Of a DNA stretch of 25,440 nt, positions 15,765 through 23,738 are shown piece by piece. Both the position numbers and the translations under genes were made by a program. The stretch covers positions 1 to 25,440 of the forward strand of contig CAZKUN010000129.1 of NCBI GenBank assembly GCA_964555935.1, read 5' to 3'. The notes under the pieces are model-generated. The model was not told the origin of the DNA and made no database searches. It saw only the letters and a program-made list of their open reading frames with translations. Each line of letters begins with the position of its first letter. Positions within the stretch are counted from its first letter, which is position 1. Origin of the DNA: CAZKUN01 sp964555935 (GTDB taxonomy: Bacteria > Armatimonadota > Zipacnadia > Zipacnadales > VGFC01).

Positions 15765-17060
15765 ATGCCATTGCAGAAGGCCAAGTTGACCATCATCGGA
15801 GCGGGGAGCGCCAGTTTCACCGCCGGGCTCGTGGCGGACCTGTTGTCCTCGGGCATTGAGGCTGACTGGACGATCGGCCTCGTCGACATCGACCCGGACG
15901 CGCTGGAGGTCGCCCACGGCCTCGTGCGGCGCATGGTCGAGACGAAGGGTCTGGGCCACTCGGTCGAGGCATCGATTGACCGTTGCGACGTGCTTCTCGG
16001 ATCGACGTTCGTGGTCACCACGATCGCGGTTGGTGGGCGCGACGGCTGGCGCAAGGACGTGCAGATTCCGCTCGAGCATGGCATCCACCAGCCGGTGGCG
16101 GATACGGTGGGGCCTGGCGGGATCTCGCGAGCGTTGAGACAGATTCCTGCGATGCTCGATATCGCGCGCGACGTCGCGAAGCTCTGCCCGGACGCGCATT
16201 TCTTCAACTACGCGAACCCCATGGCGGCGATCTGTCGCGCGGTGAACAAGGCCACGCCCGCGACCGTGACGGGCCTCTGCCACGGGGTGCAAGGGACGCT
16301 CCGGTATCTGTGCGACAAGGTGAGGGTCGACTACTGCGATGTCTCGTCGGTCTACTTCGGGATGAACCATCTGACGTGGATCACGCACTTCACGCGTCGC
16401 GGCGAGGATCTCTGGCCGAAGGTCGCCGGGATCCTGGACGGGCTGAGTCCGAGCGACAACCCGTTTTCGTGGGAGCTGTATAAGGCCTACGGCGCGTTTC
16501 CGGCAGTGCTCGATCGGCACGTCTCGGAGTTCTTCCCGGAGCGGTTCTTTGGTGGCGAGGAGTACACCAGCGATGTCGTCGGCGAGATCCTGAGCGTGAT
16601 GGACGGCGGGGATGCGTCGTGGGAGCGGCGGAAGCGCCAGGCCCGCGGCGAGGAGGAGCTGGAGGAGGGGTTGTTCGAGCGGACGCTCGGCGAGCATGAG
16701 GCCCTGCTGCCGATCATCGGATCCATCATGGGCGACCGCCATGAGGTCTTCCCGATGAACGTTCCCAACACGGTTCTCGCGGGAGTGCCGGCTGACTTCA
16801 TGCTCGAAATCCCCGTGGCGGCAACGAAGGCTGGGTGCCTGCCGATGGGACTGCCGGAGATGCCGGCTGCGCTGATGGCATGGATCACCGAGGCGCTCTA
16901 CGGCGTGGAGATAACCGTCGACGCGGCGATCACTGGGGATCGGAACGTGTTCGTCCAGGCGCTGCTCTACGATCGCTCCGTGCCGAATCTGAAGGCAGCC
17001 GAGGCGCTGGCGGACGATCTGCTGAGGGCGCACGCCGAGGACTTGCCGCAGTTTGCGTGA
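15765..17060 (+). CDS. GH4 family glycosidase, alpha-galactosidase (MelA)-like
   Basis: A 431-residue cytoplasmic NAD- and metal-dependent glycosidase that uses the oxidation-elimination mechanism of family GH4. The N-terminal NAD fold carries GAGSASFTAGL (residues 12-22). The metal-site blocks are seen as NPMA, GLCHGVQGT (metal-binding cysteine) and GMNHLTW (metal-binding histidine). The CHGVQGT version recalls the alpha-galactosidase branch (MelA CHSVQGT), though alpha-glucuronidases of GH4 are a fair alternative. It begins 4 nt after kbl and ends 20 nt before the MttB-like gene, so a carbohydrate enzyme is embedded in an amino-acid/C1-type gene run. The exact sugar is unknown. Confidence 0.88.
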   Translation: MPLQKAKLTIIGAGSASFTAGLVADLLSSGIEADWTIGLVDIDPDALEVAHGLVRRMVETKGLGHSVEASIDRCDVLLGSTFVVTTIAVGGRDGWRKDVQIPLEHGIHQPVADTVGPGGISRALRQIPAMLDIARDVAKLCPDAHFFNYANPMAAICRAVNKATPATVTGLCHGVQGTLRYLCDKVRVDYCDVSSVYFGMNHLTWITHFTRRGEDLWPKVAGILDGLSPSDNPFSWELYKAYGAFPAVLDRHVSEFFPERFFGGEEYTSDVVGEILSVMDGGDASWERRKRQARGEEELEEGLFERTLGEHEALLPIIGSIMGDRHEVFPMNVPNTVLAGVPADFMLEIPVAATKAGCLPMGLPEMPAALMAWITEALYGVEITVDAAITGDRNVFVQALLYDRSVPNLKAAEALADDLLRAHAEDLPQFA

Positions 17061-17065
17061 AACGC

Positions 17066-17072
17066 GAGGGGA
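17066..17072 (+). promoter_or_regulatory. Ribosome-binding site for the MttB-like gene
   Basis: GAGGGGA, 8 nt before the ATG at 17081. It marks the true start inside a much longer open frame that begins within the GH4 gene. Confidence 0.6.
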
Positions 17073-17080
17073 CCGACCGC

Positions 17081-18511
17081 ATGTTCAGTCGAGTATTGAG
17101 TGACGATCAGATACTGAAGGTCCACGAGACATCGCTGAGGATCCTCGGCGAGGTCGGCGTGCAGCTTCCGCATGAGGAGTTGCTCGGCAGGTTCAGCGAT
17201 GCCGGTGCGAGCGTTGATCACGATTCGCAACGCGTGAGGATCCCGGCGGAGTTGGTGGCGCGGTGTCTGGCATCGTGCAAGAAGCAGTTCACGATCTACG
17301 GGCGGGACACGTCGCGGACCGCTGAGTTTGGCGTCGGCAAGCGGAACTACAACTCCATCGCCGGCGAGGCGCATTGGGTTGAGGAGTTGGGTGGCCGGCG
17401 ACGGCCGGCACGGCTGGCGGATGTGGGGACGGCGTCGCGGCTTGGCGATGCGCTAGACAGCTTCAACATCGTGGGCGCAATGAGCGACGCGGACGACGTG
17501 CCGAAACCGATCGCCTGCGTTGAGATCATGGCGGAGCAGCTTCGCAACACCACGAAACCGATCACCTTCTGGTTCCACGACCGCGCATCCGCGAAGTACC
17601 TGGTCGACATGATGATCGCGTTGCGCGGGAGTGAGGAAGAGGCTCGCAAGCACGCCGTCTGCTACCCGTTTCTCGAGCCGATCAGCCCGCTGCGCTTCCC
17701 GACGGATGGCGTGGACTGCCTCTTTGAGGCCGCGCGACTGGGCCTTGCTGTTCCGATTGGTCCGATGGCGCAGATGGGGCTTTCAGCTCCGTCGACCGTT
17801 GCAGCCACAATGGCTCAGGAAAACGCGGAGATCCTCGCGGGCATCTGCGTGGTGGAGCTGATCCAGGAGGGCACGCCGGTATGCTATGGCGGCATCCCCC
17901 ACGCGTTCGACATGGGCACGACCCAGCTCATATTCTGCGGACCCGAGCAGGCGATTTTCGGTGTCGGCATGACGCAGATGGGCAAGCACTACGGGCTGCC
18001 GGTATATATCAACGTGGGGCTCACCGACTCCAAACGCGTCGATGGGCAGGCGGGAATCGAGAGCGCGCTGACGCTGATGCTTGGCGCGGCGGCGGGGGCG
18101 GATATCTTCGGGCACATGGGGATATGCGGAGTCGATCAGGCGTCATCGCTCGACATGCTCGTGTTCCACGATGAGGTGATCTCGTTCGTGGAGAGCGTGA
18201 TGCGTGAGGTCAGCTTCAGCGACGCGGCGTTAGGCTTTGATGAGGTCACGGAGGTCGGGCCCGGCGGCAGTTACATCAGCCGCGAGCACACCGCGCTGAA
18301 CTTCCGCAAGGAGCTGTGGTTCCCTAAGTTACTGGACCGCGAGTTTTACGACGCGTGGCGCTCGGCGGGCGCGAAGAGCACCGAGGAGCGATGCGCGGAG
18401 CGGAAGCGGGAGTTGTTGGATAGTCACGAGCCGGAGCCGCTTGACGACGACACCGCCAAGGCGATCGATGAGGTCGTGGCGGCGGCGCGGCGAGACTTGT
18501 TGCGTCGATAG
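17081..18511 (+). CDS. MttB-superfamily (non-pyrrolysine) corrinoid methyltransferase
   Basis: A 476-residue protein of the trimethylamine methyltransferase MttB superfamily. These enzymes move a methyl group from a quaternary or tertiary amine to a cobalamin protein. The N-terminal segment resembles the family start (ILKVHETSLRILGEVGVQLPHEELL). The barrel contains GGIPHAFDMGTTQLIFCGPEQ and a glycine-rich GADIFGHMGICGVDQASS stretch. There is no in-frame amber codon, so it is of the type that acts on substrates such as glycine betaine, proline betaine or carnitine and lacks pyrrolysine. No corrinoid protein (MttC-like), reactivase or methyl-tetrahydrofolate methyltransferase lies nearby. It precedes the two haem-protein genes by 12 nt, suggesting one operon. 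Its substrate is unknown. Confidence 0.85.
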   Translation: MFSRVLSDDQILKVHETSLRILGEVGVQLPHEELLGRFSDAGASVDHDSQRVRIPAELVARCLASCKKQFTIYGRDTSRTAEFGVGKRNYNSIAGEAHWVEELGGRRRPARLADVGTASRLGDALDSFNIVGAMSDADDVPKPIACVEIMAEQLRNTTKPITFWFHDRASAKYLVDMMIALRGSEEEARKHAVCYPFLEPISPLRFPTDGVDCLFEAARLGLAVPIGPMAQMGLSAPSTVAATMAQENAEILAGICVVELIQEGTPVCYGGIPHAFDMGTTQLIFCGPEQAIFGVGMTQMGKHYGLPVYINVGLTDSKRVDGQAGIESALTLMLGAAAGADIFGHMGICGVDQASSLDMLVFHDEVISFVESVMREVSFSDAALGFDEVTEVGPGGSYISREHTALNFRKELWFPKLLDREFYDAWRSAGAKSTEERCAERKRELLDSHEPEPLDDDTAKAIDEVVAAARRDLLRR

Positions 18512-18523
18512 GATTGACCCAAG

Positions 18524-18907
18524 ATGAGTGATGAGAACGGACGGGAGGTTGCGAGGCTGCGGGCGAGGATCGTCGATCTCGAGGAGCGGCTGAGCAGCCA
18601 GGGGCTCGAGCAAGCCCAGACCAGGCCGAAGCCGAGTGGCAGGGCGAGCCTGGGCACGGTGCGGATTGTCCACCGATGGGCGGCCGTGCTGGCATGCGGA
18701 TTCCTCCTGCTGATGGGTGTGAGCGGAATCGTCCTGGCGCACGCGGACGTGCTGGGGCTTCAGCCGCTGATGGTGCAACTCCACGCGGGTCTGTTCATCG
18801 GGCCGTATGCGTGGCTCTACTGTGATGTCGTCGGAGTCGCCCTCGTGGTGCTGGCGATCTCGGGCGTCATCATGTACCTCTCGCCGCGCCCGAAGGTCCG
18901 CAGATGA
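18524..18907 (+). CDS. Two-helix membrane protein, PepSY_TM-like, possibly haem-binding
   Basis: A 127-residue membrane protein. A short charged, coiled-coil-like helix (residues 6-25) and a basic linker precede two transmembrane helices at about 52-72 and 97-119. His50 (VHRWAAVL), His73 (LAHADVL) and His87 (QLHAGLF) sit at or near membrane boundaries. This resembles PepSY-associated transmembrane proteins and could ligate b-type haem. The C-terminus ends in a positively charged tail (PRPKVRR). The stop overlaps the next gene by ATGA, so the two products are likely made together. A role as the membrane electron carrier for the haem protein downstream is inferred. An alternative is a simple structural anchor without haem. 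Confidence 0.6.
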   Translation: MSDENGREVARLRARIVDLEERLSSQGLEQAQTRPKPSGRASLGTVRIVHRWAAVLACGFLLLMGVSGIVLAHADVLGLQPLMVQLHAGLFIGPYAWLYCDVVGVALVVLAISGVIMYLSPRPKVRR

Positions 18908-19941
18908 CCCCCCGCGCGCGGAACGTGCTGATCGTCGGTGTGGTGTCGGCCCTCGTTGTGGGCCTCGGGTTGGCGTGGAACGACGCGGGCGATTACACGA
19001 TTCGCGCCCCCCGCGTGGACGCGCTACCCCAGGTCGACGGCACTCGCGACGCGGCGTGGGATGCGGTCGAGGGGAAGCGCATTCCCCTGCGCGGGAGCAT
19101 CAGTCGCGTCCCGCATGTCGACATCAGCGCGCTGCATGACGGGAACGAGATCTGCGTGCTCCTGCGGTGGCCGGACCGCACGGAATCGCTCGATCGGACG
19201 CCGTGGGAGTTTGACGGTGCTACCTGGCAGAAGCTCGACGCAAAGGACTGCTACGAGGACAAGGCTGCGTTCTACTGGCCGATCACCGAATGCGCTGAGT
19301 TCAACGCGGTCGGGTGTTCGGCGTTGTGTCACTCGGGCGGAGGGCAGAGCGGCGGCCTCCACGAGGAGACGGGATGGCCGGGCATGCTGAACGCCGGCTC
19401 CCACTACGCGCTGCTGGAGGGCGAGCTGCTCGACGAGTGGCACTGGAAGGCGACGCGGACGGACCCCTTCGGACAAGTGGATGACGGACACCTGACGGGC
19501 GATCGCCCGACCGATGAGCATGAGAAGGGCGGGCGGTTTGGCGACGAGACGAAGGCGGCCGGGGGCGGCTACAAGGACAACGCGACCGACGACCAGAGCA
19601 AGCCCTCCCACGACTTCGCCGAGGCGGACAGAGCTGGACTGTTGCTGAAGGCGACCGACGCCGCGCCGATCGGGGACTACGGCAGGTACTCGCCGGGTGA
19701 CCGCGTGCCCGCGCTATTGCTGGCTCCGTTGGAAGGTAAGCGGGCCGACATCAGCGGCAAGGGCGCCTGGGCCGACGGCGAGTGGACGCTGGAGATCCGG
19801 AGGAAGCTCAGCACGGGCGACCCGAATGACGTCAGCTTCGCAAGCGGCGATGGGCGGCACCCGTTTGGCGTCGCGATCTTCGAGGGCCAGCAGTTCGACC
19901 ATAGCTATAGCGTTTGCGTGCAGTGGCTGGAGTTGGAGTGA
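18904..19941 (+). CDS. Ethylbenzene dehydrogenase gamma-like haem protein, membrane-anchored
   Basis: A 345-residue protein with an N-terminal hydrophobic anchor or signal (residues 7-24), placing the rest outside the cytoplasm. The body resembles the haem-binding gamma subunit of DMSO-reductase-family enzymes (EB_dh). A beta-rich N-terminal part includes DGTRDAAWDAVEGKRI. Cys138-x3-Cys142-His143 (CSALCHS) is a CxxxCH variant of the c-type haem motif. A polar HLTGDRPTDEH region and a beta-rich C-terminal part with WTLEIRRKLSTGD follow. No molybdopterin catalytic subunit is in the window, so it may work with another enzyme or alone as an electron carrier. It overlaps the PepSY_TM-like gene and ends 8 nt from a convergent gene. 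Confidence 0.7.
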   Translation: MTPRARNVLIVGVVSALVVGLGLAWNDAGDYTIRAPRVDALPQVDGTRDAAWDAVEGKRIPLRGSISRVPHVDISALHDGNEICVLLRWPDRTESLDRTPWEFDGATWQKLDAKDCYEDKAAFYWPITECAEFNAVGCSALCHSGGGQSGGLHEETGWPGMLNAGSHYALLEGELLDEWHWKATRTDPFGQVDDGHLTGDRPTDEHEKGGRFGDETKAAGGGYKDNATDDQSKPSHDFAEADRAGLLLKATDAAPIGDYGRYSPGDRVPALLLAPLEGKRADISGKGAWADGEWTLEIRRKLSTGDPNDVSFASGDGRHPFGVAIFEGQQFDHSYSVCVQWLELE

Positions 19942-19949
19942 TCGATCCC

Positions 19950-22900
19950 CTAGCGTGACAGAGCCTCGACGTGCTTGGCGAGGTCGGCGCGGATGGCGAC
20001 CCAGTCCTCAGGCTGGAGGTGCTTGGCCCACGCCTTGACGACGGCGCTGGCTTCCTTCCTGATCGGCACGCCCCTCATGCGCTCGGCGAGAGAGTCCAGG
20101 TAGGCGCGCGCCGCCAGGGCTTCGGGCGCATCGTCCTTCTCCGCGATGAGCTGCTCGATGGTGTAGATGTAGCGCATGTCGTCGACGCCCTCGCGGAAGG
20201 CCTCCCAAAGAACCGTCGGCACAGGCGTGCCGGTCTCATCCGGGAACGCGTAGCCGAAGTCGTGACCGTCCTCGGCGTCGAACGGGTCGCCGCCGTATGA
20301 GTTGTAGATCCACGGCGTGTGGAGCTTGAAAGGCGTCAGCCACATGTAGAGCCCGTTGGTTGTGCGGGTCCACTCCGGCGTGACGTCGACGCTGCGCGGG
20401 TTGTAGTAGATCCAGGCGTCGTCTCCCGCAGCCTCGAGTTCTTGCGCGAGTTCCTCGAAGGAGTGTCCCGAACTGATCCACTCATCCATGCTGTGCCCGT
20501 TGTAGGAGCGGACGTCGATGTAGGGATCGGCCTGGGCCATCATCTCTGGCGCGTCGGCACGAATCGTCATGTAGACCGTCGCGTCGGAGGCGTTGCGGAT
20601 GAGTTGCGTGAGCGCGATGTACCTCGGCAAGCGCCCTTCGTTGAAGACCTCATCCAGGTGCGTGAGCTGGATCTCCCCCCAACCCTCCTGCTCGGCGAGC
20701 GCCAGGAGACCGCCGATGGCCGTGTCGGCCTCGGCCTGCATGCGGTCGGGATCGTCCTTGAACCAGCCCTCCAGTCGCTCGAGCCCGCTCCAGATCAGCC
20801 ACGGTGGCTTGAAACCATGCTCCTTTAGAATCGTGATCGTCTCGCGCACGCCATCGTAGTTGACCGTGACGACGTCATCCGTGAGGTCGTAGCCGATGCG
20901 CGCGCGCCAGAGCGCGAAGTCGCAGCCGTGCTCGCGCATGTCCGGGAGTTCCGTGCTGTGGATGTCGACAAGGTCGCCGGAACTCCGGCCGTAGTAGTAG
21001 GCGCCGTAGCGCTTGTCAGGACTGCTGCGCAGCGTCGCGCCGATGATGTGGGCGCTGAGTGGCACGTCGATGGATTCCCCGCCACCCGCCACGGTGACAG
21101 TGCCCGCGTAGTCGCCAGCCGCAGCATCGCCCGGCACGTGGAGAGTGAGCCAGTACTGGCGGAACTGGCCGGCGGCGATGTCGTCGGGCTCGTCCGGGAA
21201 GAGATAGCGCGTGCGGACGACGGAATCGTTGATCGGCGACGTGTACCACTTGCGCTGGACGGTCCGGGCGGCGCGCCGCAGGTCGATAGCATCTGCCGCG
21301 ATGGTCGCATCGCCGGATTTGAGATCGCTCACCGACGCGGAGAGGTCCGCGACGTCGGCCGCAGCGTATACGGCGAGGGTGACGGGCTCGTACTCGCCGC
21401 GCGTGGCGGTGAGGGAGAGCGCGAGTTCGCCGTTCTGATCTAGCAGGACGCCCCTCGTGGTCGGCTCCTCAAAGATCGGCACAGGCAGTACCCGCAAGGC
21501 TGGCCCTGTCGGCACGTAGAGCTTGTGAGCCTGGAGGTCGACCTTCTCCAGCGGCGGCGGGATCAGGATTGTCTGGGGCGCGGTGGCCACGAGATTGAGC
21601 GCGACGGGATGGTGGATCGGCGAGGGCTCGACTCGGACCTCAACGTCGCCCTCGGGGACGCCGGCGATCTTGAACACGCCGTCGCCGCGCGTCATGCCGA
21701 TGCGGTCGCCGATACGGACCGTGACGCTCGCCGCGACGCGCTCGCCCTCGTCGCGCATCACGCGCCCGTAGACGGTGACCTTGCCGGCTTGTGCGCTGCG
21801 AGAGACATCCGCCCACGCCACGCGGCCGAAGCGGTCGGTCTGGTGGAACGAACGAGTCGGGGACCATGCATACAGGCTCTTCTGCGGGTACTGCTCGCGG
21901 CAGAAGTTGATGGCCCACCGGGCATCGGTTGGGGGGCCGTCGGCGCCGAGGTCGGCCCAGGGAATCGACATTTCGAGCGTCCACTCGTCGGCCTGTTCGT
22001 CGATGCTCGCCGCGGCGGCTGCGGCGGAGTTGTAGTCGGCGTCGTTGCCTTTGGCATCGTAGATCGCGCCGCCCGGATTCACAACGAAGTGGAAGTACTC
22101 GCCGTCGGGAGCGTCCGGCTGGATGAGGATCTCCGCGCAATCGTCCTTCCAGACCGGGCCGTCCCGCTCGGTCGTCTCGCTGACGAACTGCAGGCCCTCC
22201 ACGTCTGATTCGGCGCAGATGTAGGCGATGTGCAGCGCGGCGTTATCGTATCCGACGCGGACGGTGGTCGGGTCCGTAGGCGCCTGGCCGCTGGCCGCGT
22301 CGCGGAGTTCAACACGCGCGGCGGCGGACCACTCGTCGCGATCGACAGTGGCGTCGAGAGTGGGCGCGGGCATCTTGCCGACCTGGATTGCCGGCACTCC
22401 ACCCAACTCGTCGGCGACATAGGGGACGACCTCGAACGGAGCGCTATCGGGGTTGGCGACCTCGGCGGAGCGTCGCTCCGGGAACTCGGTGACGGCCTCT
22501 CCGATGACGTAGACGTCGTCGATCAGGCCCTGGAACGGAGTGTCGGCGGGCGCTCCGCCATGGCCGATTATGAGCGGCGATCGGTTGGGGTCAAGCAGAC
22601 CTATCTTCGGCGCGGAGGCGGCCTCTTCACCATCGAAGTAGAGGCGCAAGTTCGCTCCATCGTACGTCCCCGTTACTCGAGTCCATTGGCCCTGGGGCAG
22701 GGGCGCGCGGACGCTGCTCCACTCGCCGCCGGCCATGACGTACCACGTAGCGGTCGACGCCTCGCCGGTCGTGTAGAGACCGTAGGCGCTGGACCGGAAC
22801 GCGATGCGCTGCATGGCCTTAGTGGCCTGATCCTGGCGGACCCAGGCCTCGACAGTGACTTTCTCCTGGAAGTTGAAGGAATCGCTCGCGGAGGCGGACG

Positions 22901-23738
22901 CGCCGCCCACGGGACCCGGGCGCATCGCCGAGCCGAACTTGCCCGGCTCCCAGCCGCCGTGCATGCGGGCGTCATTGCGAGAGACGCTGGAATCGGCGGC
23001 CACGTCGCCTTCGCCCTCGTCGAAAGTGAGGAAGATGATCGGTGAGTTGGGGAAGGGCGAGCGCGGGATGTAGTCCGCGGCCGAGGCTTGATACTCCTGA
23101 GCGATCGTGGCGGCGTCAAGGGTGTCTGAGTGGATCCGCACGCCAGAAAGCGCGCCATTGAGGGTCTGCGCCCCGGAGTCATGCCCGATTCTCAGCGGGG
23201 CTGCGCCGGCGCTGTTGAGCAGGCCGGTCTGGTCGGCCTCACCGACGGGGGTGCCATTGACATAGACCCGCATCTTCTCGCCATCGTAGGTCGCGGCGAC
23301 GTGCGCCCACTCGCCGATGGCCGCCTTGCCGGAGACGCTTCGCCAGTTCTCGTCTGCATCGCCCGTCTTCGTATAGAAGGTGAGGTTGCTGCCTGAAAGA
23401 TACATGCCCCACGTCCCGCTGGCTCGCTGGACGATGCGCTGGAGCCTGGGCTCTTGGGCATAGAACTTGACCCAAGCCGTAACGGTGAGGGCCTCGGTTG
23501 GGTTGAGGCCATCGTCGCCCGGGAACGTGAGCGCGCTCGTCGATCCGTTGAATTCCAGCGCCGTGCCGGCGCCGTCCTTGACCCATGCGACGTCGGTCAA
23601 AGACCCAATCCGTTCCTCCGCGATGTCCCCGAGCACATCGCCCTCTCCCTCAGCACACGGCGCGTCAAAGACAAGATCGGCACAGGCGGCGCCGGCGAGA
23701 AGCGAGACGAGAATGGCGATGGCGAGGGTCCGGGTCAT
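19950..23738 (-). CDS. Secreted multidomain glycoside-hydrolase-like protein (LamG x2, CBM9-like, GH123/DUF4091-like)
   Basis: A 1262-residue exported protein with a signal peptide (MTRTLAIAILVSLLAGAACA). Domains in order: two LamG jelly-roll domains at about 20-215 and 235-415; a CBM9-like/DOMON sugar-binding module at about 450-645 (TLDATVDRDEWSAAARVEL); a carboxypeptidase-regulatory-like beta domain at about 653-730; a beta-sandwich resembling the GH123 N-terminal domain at about 760-900 (RGEYEPVTLAVYA); a TIM-barrel-like region to about 1150; and a DUF4091-like C-terminus (WEAFREGVDDMRYIY). Asp1029-Glu1030 in THLDEVFNEG matches the adjacent Asp-Glu pair that GH123 enzymes use in substrate-assisted catalysis. 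An N-acetylhexosamine-containing glycan is therefore one possible target. Its ATG overlaps the upstream DUF4838 gene by ATGA. Confidence 0.82.
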   Translation of the reverse strand: MTRTLAIAILVSLLAGAACADLVFDAPCAEGEGDVLGDIAEERIGSLTDVAWVKDGAGTALEFNGSTSALTFPGDDGLNPTEALTVTAWVKFYAQEPRLQRIVQRASGTWGMYLSGSNLTFYTKTGDADENWRSVSGKAAIGEWAHVAATYDGEKMRVYVNGTPVGEADQTGLLNSAGAAPLRIGHDSGAQTLNGALSGVRIHSDTLDAATIAQEYQASAADYIPRSPFPNSPIIFLTFDEGEGDVAADSSVSRNDARMHGGWEPGKFGSAMRPGPVGGASASASDSFNFQEKVTVEAWVRQDQATKAMQRIAFRSSAYGLYTTGEASTATWYVMAGGEWSSVRAPLPQGQWTRVTGTYDGANLRLYFDGEEAASAPKIGLLDPNRSPLIIGHGGAPADTPFQGLIDDVYVIGEAVTEFPERRSAEVANPDSAPFEVVPYVADELGGVPAIQVGKMPAPTLDATVDRDEWSAAARVELRDAASGQAPTDPTTVRVGYDNAALHIAYICAESDVEGLQFVSETTERDGPVWKDDCAEILIQPDAPDGEYFHFVVNPGGAIYDAKGNDADYNSAAAAAASIDEQADEWTLEMSIPWADLGADGPPTDARWAINFCREQYPQKSLYAWSPTRSFHQTDRFGRVAWADVSRSAQAGKVTVYGRVMRDEGERVAASVTVRIGDRIGMTRGDGVFKIAGVPEGDVEVRVEPSPIHHPVALNLVATAPQTILIPPPLEKVDLQAHKLYVPTGPALRVLPVPIFEEPTTRGVLLDQNGELALSLTATRGEYEPVTLAVYAAADVADLSASVSDLKSGDATIAADAIDLRRAARTVQRKWYTSPINDSVVRTRYLFPDEPDDIAAGQFRQYWLTLHVPGDAAAGDYAGTVTVAGGGESIDVPLSAHIIGATLRSSPDKRYGAYYYGRSSGDLVDIHSTELPDMREHGCDFALWRARIGYDLTDDVVTVNYDGVRETITILKEHGFKPPWLIWSGLERLEGWFKDDPDRMQAEADTAIGGLLALAEQEGWGEIQLTHLDEVFNEGRLPRYIALTQLIRNASDATVYMTIRADAPEMMAQADPYIDVRSYNGHSMDEWISSGHSFEELAQELEAAGDDAWIYYNPRSVDVTPEWTRTTNGLYMWLTPFKLHTPWIYNSYGGDPFDAEDGHDFGYAFPDETGTPVPTVLWEAFREGVDDMRYIYTIEQLIAEKDDAPEALAARAYLDSLAERMRGVPIRKEASAVVKAWAKHLQPEDWVAIRADLAKHVEALSR

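Noticed and set aside
15633..17033. 466-residue minus-strand open frame opposite the GH4 gene
   Set aside because: Arginine/histidine-rich, no motif, fully antisense to a recognised GH4 enzyme.
16835..17080. 82-residue N-terminal extension of the MttB-like frame
   Set aside because: It overlaps the GH4 coding region in another frame. A good ribosome-binding site and the family N-terminus begin at 17081.
17081..18511. Possible pyrrolysine-encoding MttB
   Set aside because: The frame reads through without an in-frame TAG, so no pyrrolysine is needed.
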